64,000 nucleotides of DNA from Bosea sp. 29B (GTDB taxonomy: Bacteria; Pseudomonadota; Alphaproteobacteria; Rhizobiales; Beijerinckiaceae), in assembly GCF_902506165.1 (NCBI RefSeq), contig NZ_LR733817.1, positions 2,449,408 through 2,513,407 of the forward strand. Reading direction: 5' to 3'. The notes under the pieces are model-generated. The model saw only the letters and a list, made by a program, of their open reading frames with translations, did no database searches and was not told the DNA's origin. The position numbers were made by a program, and so were the translations under genes. Shown here piece by piece: positions 29,173 through 38,139 of the stretch; position 1 is the stretch's first letter; each line of letters starts with the position of its first letter.

Positions 29173-29454
29173 TCAGGTGGTGCGCCCGACCTCGCGCGCG
29201 ACCTCCGAGAAGGGGCGCATGCCGCTGTCCGCCCGCGTTGCGATCGACAGGAAGCGGGCGGCGAAGGCGAGCGAGTCGCGCTGGCTCGGGCTGAGCTGGT
29301 CGCAGCGTTGCCGGTCGCCGAGTCCGGTCTGCTCGGCCTGAGCCAGTGCGGCCTTGAGCTCGGCTTCGCTCAGGGCGCCGGACGTCACCAGCGAGCGCAA
29401 CACGGCGGTGAAGGCCAGCAGCATGCCTTCGAGCTGAAGATTGGCGACGTTCAT
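29173..29454 (-). CDS. Small conserved hypothetical protein
   Basis: The 93-residue protein starts MNVANLQLEGMLLAFTAVLR and is predicted mostly helical (ALSEAELKAALAQAEQ), ending VAREVGRTT. No signal, Cys pair or known motif is seen. GGGAGGA lies about 6 bases before the ATG. It is a short distance upstream of dsbD-like on the same strand. Function unknown. Confidence 0.65.
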   Translation of the reverse strand: MNVANLQLEGMLLAFTAVLRSLVTSGALSEAELKAALAQAEQTGLGDRQRCDQLSPSQRDSLAFAARFLSIATRADSGMRPFSEVAREVGRTT

Positions 29455-29575
29455 CTCGTCCTCCCGATTCTGATCGGGCGGTCGGACGGCCACCGGACAA
29501 GCCTGCGCCGGGGGCCGTTCATCGGCGCCCGGCGCATCTTGGCATGACAAGCCGGTCAGGGCGACCGGCTTGTGA

Positions 29576-30610
29576 TCAGGCTGCCTGCGGCTGCTCGACC
29601 GGCGGCAGATAGGCGCCCTGGAAGGTCGTCATCACATGCGCGACCATCTCGCGGGCGATGTGGAGCTGGTCGTCCTCGAAGGCGATCGCCCGCGGCGAGT
29701 TGAGCACGATCTCGTAGCTCGGGAAGTAGTCGATATAGTCGAAGCGCCGGAACAGCTCCTCGGCGACGGCGCGCAGCAGCGATTTCGAGGCGCTGTTGGC
29801 GACGATCACGTCGGCATCCTTGAAGGTTGCACCGAACGGCACCGGCGATACGGTGACGACGAAGCGCATCTCCGGATTGCAGTGCTCGCGGATCAAACCG
29901 ATGATGTCGAGCATGTCGGCCAGCGTCGCATCGTAGCCGTAGTCGACGAAACGGAAGCGCTCCGGCATACGCTGCAGCCAGCTCGGCCCGGGATGGGCAT
30001 TCATCGCGATCCCGGTCTCGGCATCCAGCCACGTCTCGGTCAGGCCGAGCGTGAAGAAGCAGATGCGCGCCTGCTTGATCGTCGCCGTCGCCTCGGTGAG
30101 GCGCTTGCGGTTGGCGAAGGCGGTCTCGCGGTCGAGCAGCTTGAGTCCGCTGGCATGCGGATCGAACCATTGCCCGGGCGCAAGCTCGATCAGCCCGTCA
30201 TTGGGGTAGTCCTCGCCGCGCAGCACGCGCTTGAGCTCATGCGTCATCGAGCGGACCGAGTACTTGTTGAGCGCGCCGCGGCTGAGCTGGCCGCGATCGG
30301 CGCCGCCGCCGCGGCCCGTCTCCTCGTCCCAACTCTCGAAATGCTCGGCCGGCACGCCGTGGCCGCGCAGCAGCAGCGGCAGGCCGCGCATCATCAGGAT
30401 GTTCTCGACCTCGCGCGCGAAGCACGAGCCCATGGTGAAGATCGGCCAGGCCGGGTCGATCTTGAATTTCGGCTTGTGCTGGACGGCGAGGTAGTTGCCC
30501 GTCGTCAGCCGCTCCTTGGCCATCTTCTCGGGCTTGCCCGAGGTCCAGCCACGCACGGGATTGCCGCGCATGATGGAAAGGGCCGTGCCGGCATCGTATT
30601 CGATCTTCAT
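29576..30610 (-). CDS. GSCFA-domain protein
   Basis: The 344-residue protein carries the defining MGSCFAREVENILM motif, then LGLTETWLDAETGIAMNAHP and a FVVTVSPVPFGATF segment. The GSCFA domain belongs to the SGNH/GDSL esterase-like group; members occur in glycan clusters and may act as acyl or pyruvyl-modifying hydrolases or transferases. No signal peptide is visible. It is last in the leftward glycan region, separated from the pyruvyl transferase by a hairpin. The reaction is unproven. Confidence 0.83.
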   Translation of the reverse strand: MKIEYDAGTALSIMRGNPVRGWTSGKPEKMAKERLTTGNYLAVQHKPKFKIDPAWPIFTMGSCFAREVENILMMRGLPLLLRGHGVPAEHFESWDEETGRGGGADRGQLSRGALNKYSVRSMTHELKRVLRGEDYPNDGLIELAPGQWFDPHASGLKLLDRETAFANRKRLTEATATIKQARICFFTLGLTETWLDAETGIAMNAHPGPSWLQRMPERFRFVDYGYDATLADMLDIIGLIREHCNPEMRFVVTVSPVPFGATFKDADVIVANSASKSLLRAVAEELFRRFDYIDYFPSYEIVLNSPRAIAFEDDQLHIAREMVAHVMTTFQGAYLPPVEQPQAA

Positions 30611-30723
30611 CGATCGTCTCCTGGTTCGTGCAAACCTCTCGGCTCGACGCTGCGGACTTCAGGAAGTCTCGTAAGCACCGGGCGTTTGCAGATGGCCCGG
30701 TGACCTCCGGGCGTTTCCTCCAA

Positions 30724-30747
30724 CCGGCGCGGTCTTCGCCGCGCCGG
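30724..30747 (-). terminator. Hairpin after the second pyruvyl-transferase gene
   Basis: CCGGCGCGG (30724-30732) pairs with CCGCGCCGG (30739-30747) over a six-base loop, 6 bases past the pyruvyl-transferase stop on the minus strand. A second stem, ACCGGGC/GCCCGGT, is at 30677-30701. Neither has a clear T-tract, so the effect may be attenuation before the GSCFA gene. Confidence 0.5.
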
Positions 30748-30753
30748 GTCTGT

Positions 30754-32214
30754 TCACATGCGGTGGGGAATGCCGTTGCGGTCGAGGAAGCCGCGCATCC
30801 GGTCGTAGGACGCGGCATAGCTCTTTGCGAGATTGTTCAGCGCCGCCTCCTGGTAGACGGCGCGCCAGCCGCCTTCGGCCAGTGCAGCCTCAGACACGAC
30901 CGGGATCTTCAGGGTCTCGGCCAGTTCCTGGCTGCGCGTGTCATAGGCGACGAGCACGCCGGGCACGCCATGCGCGACGGCCGGCAGCACGCCGTGGACG
31001 CGATAGCCGACGGCGAGGTCGATCGACCTTGCGAACTCGTCATAGCGCTCGACGTCGAAGAAGGAGAACAGCTGCTTCTCGTAGATGCGCCGCATCGGCG
31101 CATCGTCCGGGCCGTCCCACCACTTGGTCCGAACGAACTCGGCGACGGCCTTCTCCTTCGCGGCGCCATCGCGCAGGAAGAACGCCTTCTCCTCCTGCTC
31201 GCCATGCGAGGACATCACCATCTCGCTCTGGGCGTCGACCTTGAGGAGGGCGGCCTTCTGATTGCGCAGATAGGCCTCGGGGTCGGCGGTGTAGCTCTTG
31301 TCGGCTTCGCGCCGCAGGCTGAAGGCGACCTTGCGGATCTCGCGCTGGTCGGGGATGCGGATCTTGAGGTCACGATTGCGGGTCCGGAAGATCGAGGGGC
31401 AGCCGACGACCTCGACATTGCGAATGCCGTTCTGGCGCAGGGTCTCGGCGCTGAAGGCGCCGCGGACGCCGATCGAGGCGCAGCGCTCGGCGACGATCGA
31501 CCAGAAGCGCTTCGAAGGCTCGGGCAGCTCGATCCTGCGGTTCTGGCTCGCCTGCGCACCGACGCCGATGGCGTAGACCGGCAGCTTCACCCGCTCCAGC
31601 ACCTCGACGGCGCGGAACCACTCCATGTTCTCGTGGATGAAGTTCGAGCCGCGCACGAAGACGAAGTCGAATTCGCTGGCATAGCGCTCGATGTCGGCTT
31701 CGGTCGGCGACATGATCTTCATCGGCTCCAGATGCGCATAGCGCAGGAGCTTCAGCGTCGAATCGTAGACGATCATGTCGCCGATGTTGAAATAGTCGCT
31801 GAGCAGCTTCTCCATCGGCGCGCGGTACCAGCGCACCTTGTCGTGCTCATGGACCTCGCCGGCCGGATAGATCACCAGCGCGCGCAATTTGGTCTCGGTC
31901 GCGATCGGACGCAGATTCGAGCCCGGGGCGAGCGTGCCTGTGGCTGCGTCGGCGATCGCGACCGAGTGGGGGCGCCCATTGGGCATACTTGGCAGCGGGA
32001 TCGTCAATTCCGCGACATCGGCGTCACCGGTGACGATCGCGCCGGGATGGATGGTGGCGTAGTCCTGCCCGTCGAGCATCAGCTTGAGCGCCGGCCAGCT
32101 CCGGTCGGGCCGGCGCCCGATCGCGACGACGACCTCGCCGGTGGTGGTGCGCAGGATCTTGATGGCGTTCTCGGCCGAGACGACGGAGCCGAGATTGAGC
32201 ACGGGCGCGTTCAT
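30754..32214 (-). CDS. Polysaccharide pyruvyl transferase family protein with extra N-terminal domain
   Basis: The 486-residue protein has a roughly 110-residue N-terminal beta-rich part (EVVVAIGRRPDRSWPALKLM) and then a WcaK/CsaB-type pyruvyl transferase region: AGEVHEHDKVRWYRAP, FVRGSNFIHENMEW, AIGVGAQASQNRRIELP, VGCPSIFRTRN and GYRVHGVLPAVAHGVP. The family adds pyruvate ketals from PEP to glycans. It is a paralogue of the 401-residue protein encoded at 33410-34615, which lacks the N-terminal domain. Its ATG overlaps the stop of the beta-propeller gene (ATGA, 32211-32214). Confidence 0.85.
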   Translation of the reverse strand: MNAPVLNLGSVVSAENAIKILRTTTGEVVVAIGRRPDRSWPALKLMLDGQDYATIHPGAIVTGDADVAELTIPLPSMPNGRPHSVAIADAATGTLAPGSNLRPIATETKLRALVIYPAGEVHEHDKVRWYRAPMEKLLSDYFNIGDMIVYDSTLKLLRYAHLEPMKIMSPTEADIERYASEFDFVFVRGSNFIHENMEWFRAVEVLERVKLPVYAIGVGAQASQNRRIELPEPSKRFWSIVAERCASIGVRGAFSAETLRQNGIRNVEVVGCPSIFRTRNRDLKIRIPDQREIRKVAFSLRREADKSYTADPEAYLRNQKAALLKVDAQSEMVMSSHGEQEEKAFFLRDGAAKEKAVAEFVRTKWWDGPDDAPMRRIYEKQLFSFFDVERYDEFARSIDLAVGYRVHGVLPAVAHGVPGVLVAYDTRSQELAETLKIPVVSEAALAEGGWRAVYQEAALNNLAKSYAASYDRMRGFLDRNGIPHRM

Positions 32215-33413
32215 GGCCCCTCCTTGACGAACTGAACCTTGAGGCGGACCAGATCCCGGTCAGGACCGAGCTTGCAGTCGGCGACCTTCATCCTGGTCAT
32301 GAAGAGGTAGGCCTCGTCGCCGGTCGTCTCGAAATTGCGCGAGCGCGAAGCGGGGTCGGCGAGGGCGCCATAGCCGTAGCGCAGCCGGTCGCTGCAGTTC
32401 TTGCTCCACATCGTCGGCTGCACCATCAGCGTCTGCAGCGGCGACCAGCGGATCAGGTCGTCGGACCAGCTATAGGCGACCCGCCCGCCGGCGATGTTCT
32501 GGCTCGGGTCGGGGCCGAGATGCAGGAGCGCGAGCCATTTCCCGCTCGGCTCGTGCCGGGTCAGGGATCCTACGGTGGTCGGCAGCGGCTTGAGCGTCTG
32601 GCACGGCCGCGCCTGGCTGAGATCGTCGCGATAGGGATCGACGGCGCGGATGGTGAAGTCCTGCCCATCGAAGGCGCGCCAGGAGGTCGGGTCCTTGATG
32701 TTGGTCGAGCGGAACAGGCAGACGCCGTTCTTCTGGCCCTCGCCCCCGGTCGTCATGATCAGCGCGTACCAGGCGCCGTCCTTCTGGACGATGTTCGAGG
32801 GGTTGAAGAAGCCGCGGTGGCGGCCCTGGCCGACCTCCTGGGGAAAGCCCGGCGCAGCCACCAGCGGGCGCGGTTCGTCGGTCTTGAAGCTCAGGCCGCC
32901 ATCAGCGGAATGGGCGGCGGTGACGACATTGTACCAGCAGCTCATCGCATCCTTGAAGCGGCAGGCGCCGGGATGCTTGTCGGCATGGTACTCGGCGTGC
33001 ACGAGCGCCTCGACATTGCGGCCATCACCGGTCCAGGTCGCCGCTATCCAGCTCTTGTCGCTGAACTGGCTGGGGTCGGCGCTGCTCTTCGCCTCGAAGG
33101 AGACGGCGCAGCTCTTGCGGATCGCGCCGAGATTGCCGCCGATCAACGGCCGGCTGCGGTAATGGCTGGCGAAGGCGACGACCTCGCCCTTGTTGTCGCG
33201 GAAGGCGCGCAAGGGCGCATCCGGCAGGTCCCATTCCTCGCAGCGCTCGCGTGCCCAGGAGACGACCGTCTCCTCCTTCGCGTCGGGTGCGATCTCGAGC
33301 CGGTAACCCGGCCCCTTTGGGGCGGGTGCCTGCTGAGCGAGACCGGCAACGGGAGCGGCGGCTGCCAGCAATACCGCTGGCAGCCAGACGAAGGCGCTGC
33401 GAAGGCTCCTCAT
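32211..33413 (-). CDS. Exported beta-propeller (GH43-like fold) protein of unknown substrate
   Basis: The 400-residue protein starts MRSLRSAFVWLPAVLLAAAA with a LAQQ cleavage region, so it is periplasmic or outside. The body has repeated sheet motifs such as HRGFFNPSNIVQKDGAWYAL, SADGGLSFKTDEPRP and GGRVAYSWSDDLIRWSPL, which suit five-bladed propellers of the GH43/GH32 kind. Seven Cys suggest disulfides. It is coupled by ATGA overlaps to pyruvyl-transferase genes on both sides (33410-33413 and 32211-32214). It may trim or bind the glycan made by this locus. Catalytic acids could not be assigned. Confidence 0.7.
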   Translation of the reverse strand: MRSLRSAFVWLPAVLLAAAAPVAGLAQQAPAPKGPGYRLEIAPDAKEETVVSWARERCEEWDLPDAPLRAFRDNKGEVVAFASHYRSRPLIGGNLGAIRKSCAVSFEAKSSADPSQFSDKSWIAATWTGDGRNVEALVHAEYHADKHPGACRFKDAMSCWYNVVTAAHSADGGLSFKTDEPRPLVAAPGFPQEVGQGRHRGFFNPSNIVQKDGAWYALIMTTGGEGQKNGVCLFRSTNIKDPTSWRAFDGQDFTIRAVDPYRDDLSQARPCQTLKPLPTTVGSLTRHEPSGKWLALLHLGPDPSQNIAGGRVAYSWSDDLIRWSPLQTLMVQPTMWSKNCSDRLRYGYGALADPASRSRNFETTGDEAYLFMTRMKVADCKLGPDRDLVRLKVQFVKEGP

Positions 33414-34615
33414 GCCACCTTCCTTTCCGGCTCGGGAGCCGGCGGCGCGGATGGGGCGGCCGCAGCGAGCCCTGCCATCTTGTGGTCGACCTTGTTCTCG
33501 CTGAGGAAGGCGCTCATCGCGCCATAGGTCCGGGCATAGGCTGCGTTGAAGCGATCGAAGCGCGCCTGGTCCCAGTACTCTTCCAGCCTGAACGGCTTGT
33601 CGCCGAAGACGTCGACGCTCGGGATCTGGAAGGTCTCGGCGAACTCGACGGTGCGGCTGTCATAGGTGAAGTAGATCGAGGGCGTGCCGTTGGCGAGCGC
33701 CATCAGATTGCCGTGCAGCCGGTAGCCGAGGACGAGATCGAGCTTGCGGACGAGCTGCTCGTAGCCGGCGACGACATCCGAATAGAACATCCGGTCGCGG
33801 TAGAGCGCTTCCATCTGCTCATCGAGATACCATTGGGTCGCCCAGCCATTCTCGCGCAGGGCCGCCATGCCCTCCTGCTTCTGCTCTGGCGTACCGAGAG
33901 CGAGCTTCTTCTCCTCGACCTCGCCCTGGGACATCAGCGTGACCTCGAAGCGGTCCGCCATCGCCTTCACCAGGTCGCGATGGAAGGTCAGGTAGCGCTT
34001 GATGTCCTTGGCGTAATGCTTGGAGACCTCGCGGCGCAGCGTGACTCCGACCTGCTTCACCGAGTCGAGCGCCGGCAGGCGGATGGCGAGGTCCGGCCGG
34101 TTGTTGCGGAAGGCGGTCGGGCAGCCGATGATCCGGGCATTCTTGATGCCGAGCTCGTGCATCACCTCGGCCGAGTAGGTGCCGCGTACGCCGACCGAGG
34201 TGGTCGAATCCGAGATCAGCTTGAGAACGGTCTTGCTGTCCTCGCTGAGCTCGAGCTTGCCGCTGACCGGGGCCTGAGCGCCGATGCCGAAGGCGAGCAC
34301 GGGCAGCTTCAGCCGGCGCAGCACCTCGGCGGTGCGGCTCCAGTTCATGCCGGCGTGGACATAGTTCGAGCCGCGCAGGAAGACATAGTCGAACTCGGCA
34401 TTGAACCGGTCGATCTGGGCGGGATCGATGCTGGTGATCGGCAATTCCTCGAGCTTCTCGAAGTTGAGCAGCTTCAGCGAGGAATCGAAGACGAAGGCGT
34501 CGCCGATATTATGGTAGTGGTTGATGTGGCTCTGAAGGTCGGCATGGCGGTACCAGCGGACATTGTCGTGGTCGTAGACTTCGCCCGATGGGCTGATCAC
34601 GAGGATGCGGGCCAT
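33410..34615 (-). CDS. Polysaccharide pyruvyl transferase family protein
   Basis: The 401-residue protein begins MARILVISPSGEVYDHDNVR and carries FLRGSNYVHAGMNWSRTAEV, LAFGIGAQAPVSGKLEL, IGCPTAFRNNRPDL and GYRLHGNLMALANGTPSI, the same motifs as its paralogue at 30754-32214. The tail is Ala/Pro-rich. The start at 34615 follows the GT4 gene by 32 bases; the longer frame to 34972 runs inside that gene. Likely role: addition of pyruvate ketal to a surface glycan unit in the cytoplasm. Confidence 0.85.
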   Translation of the reverse strand: MARILVISPSGEVYDHDNVRWYRHADLQSHINHYHNIGDAFVFDSSLKLLNFEKLEELPITSIDPAQIDRFNAEFDYVFLRGSNYVHAGMNWSRTAEVLRRLKLPVLAFGIGAQAPVSGKLELSEDSKTVLKLISDSTTSVGVRGTYSAEVMHELGIKNARIIGCPTAFRNNRPDLAIRLPALDSVKQVGVTLRREVSKHYAKDIKRYLTFHRDLVKAMADRFEVTLMSQGEVEEKKLALGTPEQKQEGMAALRENGWATQWYLDEQMEALYRDRMFYSDVVAGYEQLVRKLDLVLGYRLHGNLMALANGTPSIYFTYDSRTVEFAETFQIPSVDVFGDKPFRLEEYWDQARFDRFNAAYARTYGAMSAFLSENKVDHKMAGLAAAAPSAPPAPEPERKVA

Positions 34616-34647
34616 GGTTGCGTTCTCCCTTCTTGTGTCCGCGCAGC

Positions 34648-35958
34648 TCACGCGATCATCGGCGCGGCGGCGCGATTGGCCGGGGTCGTCACGCCCCGCT
34701 CGGCGATCAGGCGCTGGTAGAGCGCCAGATGCTGTTCGGCGCAGTCGACATGGCTGAGCGGCTTCTTGATGCCTGCGCGCAGGCGCTCCCATAGCCCGGG
34801 CTCGCTCAGCGCCCGGGTCATGCAATCGACGAGGTCCTCCGGGCTGCCGGAGCGGAAGTGCAAACCGTCGACCTCGTCGGTGATCTTCTCGGCCATGCCG
34901 CCGAGATTGCTGGAGAGGATCGGGCGGCCGTGGAAGAAGGCCTCCTGGATCACGATCGGCGAGTTCTCCCACCAGACCGAGGGCATCACCACCCAGTCGA
35001 CCGAACGCATCAGGTTCGGCATCTCGTGGTTCTGGAAGGGGCCGCAGAAGCGCACGCGCCGCCCGGCCGCCTCGACCAGGTCGGTGAACTTCTTCTTGTA
35101 GGCCTCGGGCTGCCGGTCGAGATTGCCGCCATAGACGAGCAGCACGCTGTCTTCGCCCCAGACCTGTTCCGGGATGCGGGTGACGGCGTCGATCAGCACG
35201 TCGGCGCCCTTATAGGGTGTGAGCTGGCCGAAATAGGCAAAGCGCGAGCGCCGGCCGTTGGCTTCAGGTCCCGGCCGCGGCGGCGCGACCTCGGCGACGT
35301 CGATGCCGTTCTCGATCACCGAGAAGCGCTCGGCCGACAGGCCCCATTGCTGGTAGCGCTCGGCCAGGAACCGGCTCGGCGAGATGAAATGGTCGGCGAG
35401 GTTGAGGATGCCCTTAATGAAGGTCTCGCGCGCCAGGAAGCGCGACGGCGAGATGTCCGGGAAGCAGGCGTTGCAGTCGCTCGGCGAAGACCGGTAGCAG
35501 AGCTTGAAGGCGCCGGTCTTCACCATCTGGCCGTGATGGTGGCAGATCGAGAGATATTCGTGGAAGGTCACCACGATCAGCGCATCCGGCAGCGTGTCGC
35601 GCACTGCGAAGATGCATTCGAGGCCGAGGCCGATGAAATGGTGGAAATGCACCACATCGGGCTTCAGGTCGCGCAAGACGCGGACGAAGTCGCGCTCGAT
35701 CTCGTCGGTGGCGCGGTTCGACAGCAGGAAGTGGTCGTATTCCTCGGCATAGTAGAGCAGTTCGCCGCCGCGTTGGCGCAGGCTCATCAGCGCCGTGCCG
35801 GCATGGCGCGGTGTCGGCGCGCCGACCCTGGCGAGATAGTGGGTGTCCACCTCGCTATTGGCCTGGAAGCCCTTGTGCAGGTTGTAGGAGGCGACTTCGG
35901 CGCCGCCGAGCGAGAAGGAAGGGTGGCCGTGCGAGACGACGAGGATACGCATGCTCAT
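34648..35958 (-). CDS. Family 4 glycosyltransferase (GT-B)
   Basis: The 436-residue protein starts MSMRILVVSHGHPSFSLGGA, has an N-terminal Rossmann domain and the C-terminal donor-site region SPIVIQEAFFHGRPILSSNLGG with the EX7E-like Glu of GT4. Between them is FHEYLSICHHHGQMVKTG followed by a Cys cluster, CYRSSPSDCNACFP. A second GT4 in this locus (38904-40157) has the same cluster. It transfers a sugar from a nucleotide donor in the cytoplasm. Its ATG overlaps the stop of the GT2-like gene (ATGA, 35955-35958). Confidence 0.88.
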   Translation of the reverse strand: MSMRILVVSHGHPSFSLGGAEVASYNLHKGFQANSEVDTHYLARVGAPTPRHAGTALMSLRQRGGELLYYAEEYDHFLLSNRATDEIERDFVRVLRDLKPDVVHFHHFIGLGLECIFAVRDTLPDALIVVTFHEYLSICHHHGQMVKTGAFKLCYRSSPSDCNACFPDISPSRFLARETFIKGILNLADHFISPSRFLAERYQQWGLSAERFSVIENGIDVAEVAPPRPGPEANGRRSRFAYFGQLTPYKGADVLIDAVTRIPEQVWGEDSVLLVYGGNLDRQPEAYKKKFTDLVEAAGRRVRFCGPFQNHEMPNLMRSVDWVVMPSVWWENSPIVIQEAFFHGRPILSSNLGGMAEKITDEVDGLHFRSGSPEDLVDCMTRALSEPGLWERLRAGIKKPLSHVDCAEQHLALYQRLIAERGVTTPANRAAAPMIA

Positions 35959-38135
35959 CCTCTCATGTTGGAAATGGCCAGCGCCCAGCGCCGGTCGAAA
36001 CTGGTGCGGTCGGCGAGATTGATCAGCGCGCCGACATGCGGGCGGGTCTCGGCGTCCTCGACGACATAGATCTCGACCTCCGGCACCCAGAGCGACGGAA
36101 CCCCGTTCATCCGGAGCTTCAGGCAGAGATCGAGGCCCTTCTCACTGGGCGTGAAGTAGCTGCGCGAGAAGCCGTCTGCCTCGAGGAAGGCGTTGCGCGA
36201 CATCACGCAGCATTCGGTCGCACCGGCGGCGACCTCCATCGGGCCGAGGCTGCCGATCGCATCCAGGGGATAGCCGACGAAGCGGTTGTAGACGCGCCGG
36301 TTGGCGCCTTCGCCTTCGAGCCAGGCGCCGGCCCAACGGATCGAATTGTCCTCGAACAGCAGGGTCGGGCTCGCCACGCACTGGCCGCCGCGGCCGCGAT
36401 AGGCGCGCTCCAGCCGTCCGAGCCAGCCCGGCATGCGGATCTGGGCCGCGCCGGAGAGCAACGCCACCGTCTGGAAGCGGCAGGCGCGCACGCCCGCCTC
36501 CAGCGCGTCGCAGCTGTCCTCGACGCCCTCGACCAGGACGAGCCGGACCTGGAGCCCGTAGAACTTGGCCAGCCGGCGCGCCTCGGCGCCGAGCCGGTCG
36601 AAGCTCTCGCCGGGGGCGGCGACGACGATCGGCAGCGGCCTGACCTCGGGGTCGATCGCGAGCAAGGCGAACAGGCTGGAAAGCTCGCGCTGGCGCTGGT
36701 CGAGACCGATCACCAGGCCGAGTGCCGCATCGGCATTGAAGCGGCCGATATCATGCGTCTCGATCGCCTTGGGCGGCTGGATCTCGGCGGCCTGCAAAGC
36801 GGGCGCGATCTGCTTCTCGACCACGGCGGTTGCAGTGGAGGACCGCGGATCGAGCAAGCCGAAGACCCGCTCCAGCGCGCGCCGCGCCGGGTTGCGTCCC
36901 GGCGCCAGCGGCAGGAAGGCCGGGCCGTGACCCTCGACCTCGAATTCGAGATAGAGCTGCTGGCCGGGCTCCGGCAGCAGTTTTGGCGCGAAGACGATGA
37001 AGCCGTGGCTGTTGCGCCGGCTCGCCATGGCCGGGCCGAAGCGCGGATCCTCGGCGAAGGCGGCGGTGACGTCCGGCCGTACCGCTCGCGTCCAGCTCTT
37101 GTCGATGGCGCAGGACTGCGTGCCGCTGCGCAGCGTGACGTTGCCGGTCAGGCGTTCGGGATCGAACAGCCAGCCGATGATCAGCACGCCGGTGCCCTCG
37201 ACGATGGTGGCATCGTCGATGCCGGCGCGCACCGGCTGTTCAAGGAAGGAGATGGTGTCGCGCCCGTCGAAGCGCTGTGAGGCCTGCTTCAGCTTCTCGG
37301 TCGTCGCCGGGGGCGCGGTACCGCGCTGCAGCCCGTCGCGCAGATGGCCGGGCACCGTGATCTGCTCGAGCAGGACGTGGCGATCGTAGACTTCGAGCGC
37401 CCGCCAGCCGTCATTGGCGCGGAAGAACAGTCGCTCGATCTCGCTGGGATGGCGGATCGCGCACTCCTCCAGTAGGCCGAAGAAACCGCAGGCGCCCTCG
37501 CCGAGGTCGTCACGCTCGAAGGTTCCTGCCTCCAGCACGGCCGGTGACAGCCCGCCATGCGCGATCAGCAGTTTGGTCCGGCCGGCCGCGAAGTTCGCGG
37601 TCCAGCCCTGCAGGAAGATGCCCTCTTCGAGCGGGCCCATCACTTCGACGAAGCCGCCGGGCTTGGCGACCGATTGCAGCAGCATGCCGACGGCGCGCAG
37701 GCGGCGCGGGTTCGACTTGCCGGCGAGCAGCACTTCGAGGAGCCCGTCGACCACGGTCGGAAAGGCCTGGCCGGCCTCGTCGGCGAGCGCCGCGAGGAAG
37801 GCCTGCAACGGCATCGGCTTCGGAGCCAGGATCAGGCGCAAGGGCCGGCCGGGCCGGCCGAGCAGGATCGCGCCGGAGCCGGCACGGTCCGGCGACGGGG
37901 CCGGGGCGAGGCAGAGGAAACCGGTGGCGTGTGCGGCATCGGCCTGCGGCCGGCGCCAGGTCAGCGCCATCGTCTCGACCCGGTTGCGCGGATTGCCGTC
38001 GACCGCGACCGGCACCTTGCCGGGCAGCGCATCGCAGGCGCTCATCACCAGGATCGCGTTCTCGCCGAGCGGGGTCCAGGCCACGGTCGGCGCCGGGCTG
38101 ATCATGGTCCGCTCGGGGATGATGACCTCGTTCAT
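35955..38135 (-). CDS. Large GT2-like protein lacking a visible DXD motif
   Basis: The 726-residue protein has an N-terminal region with a long alpha/beta part. A middle segment, GVLIIGWLFDPERLTGNVTL, ends NSHGFIVFAPKLL and resembles domains in other glycosyltransferases of this locus. The C-terminal domain is folded like GT2 (LPIVVAAPGESFDRLGAEAR, ATECCVMSRNAFLEADGFSR). Where active GT2 enzymes have NSD or DXD, this protein reads LLSGAAQIRMPGW, so it may be inactive or act as a scaffold. No membrane helix or signal peptide is seen. It lies between a single-TM protein gene and a GT4 gene. Confidence 0.7.
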   Translation of the reverse strand: MNEVIIPERTMISPAPTVAWTPLGENAILVMSACDALPGKVPVAVDGNPRNRVETMALTWRRPQADAAHATGFLCLAPAPSPDRAGSGAILLGRPGRPLRLILAPKPMPLQAFLAALADEAGQAFPTVVDGLLEVLLAGKSNPRRLRAVGMLLQSVAKPGGFVEVMGPLEEGIFLQGWTANFAAGRTKLLIAHGGLSPAVLEAGTFERDDLGEGACGFFGLLEECAIRHPSEIERLFFRANDGWRALEVYDRHVLLEQITVPGHLRDGLQRGTAPPATTEKLKQASQRFDGRDTISFLEQPVRAGIDDATIVEGTGVLIIGWLFDPERLTGNVTLRSGTQSCAIDKSWTRAVRPDVTAAFAEDPRFGPAMASRRNSHGFIVFAPKLLPEPGQQLYLEFEVEGHGPAFLPLAPGRNPARRALERVFGLLDPRSSTATAVVEKQIAPALQAAEIQPPKAIETHDIGRFNADAALGLVIGLDQRQRELSSLFALLAIDPEVRPLPIVVAAPGESFDRLGAEARRLAKFYGLQVRLVLVEGVEDSCDALEAGVRACRFQTVALLSGAAQIRMPGWLGRLERAYRGRGGQCVASPTLLFEDNSIRWAGAWLEGEGANRRVYNRFVGYPLDAIGSLGPMEVAAGATECCVMSRNAFLEADGFSRSYFTPSEKGLDLCLKLRMNGVPSLWVPEVEIYVVEDAETRPHVGALINLADRTSFDRRWALAISNMRG

Positions 38136-38139
38136 CGCG

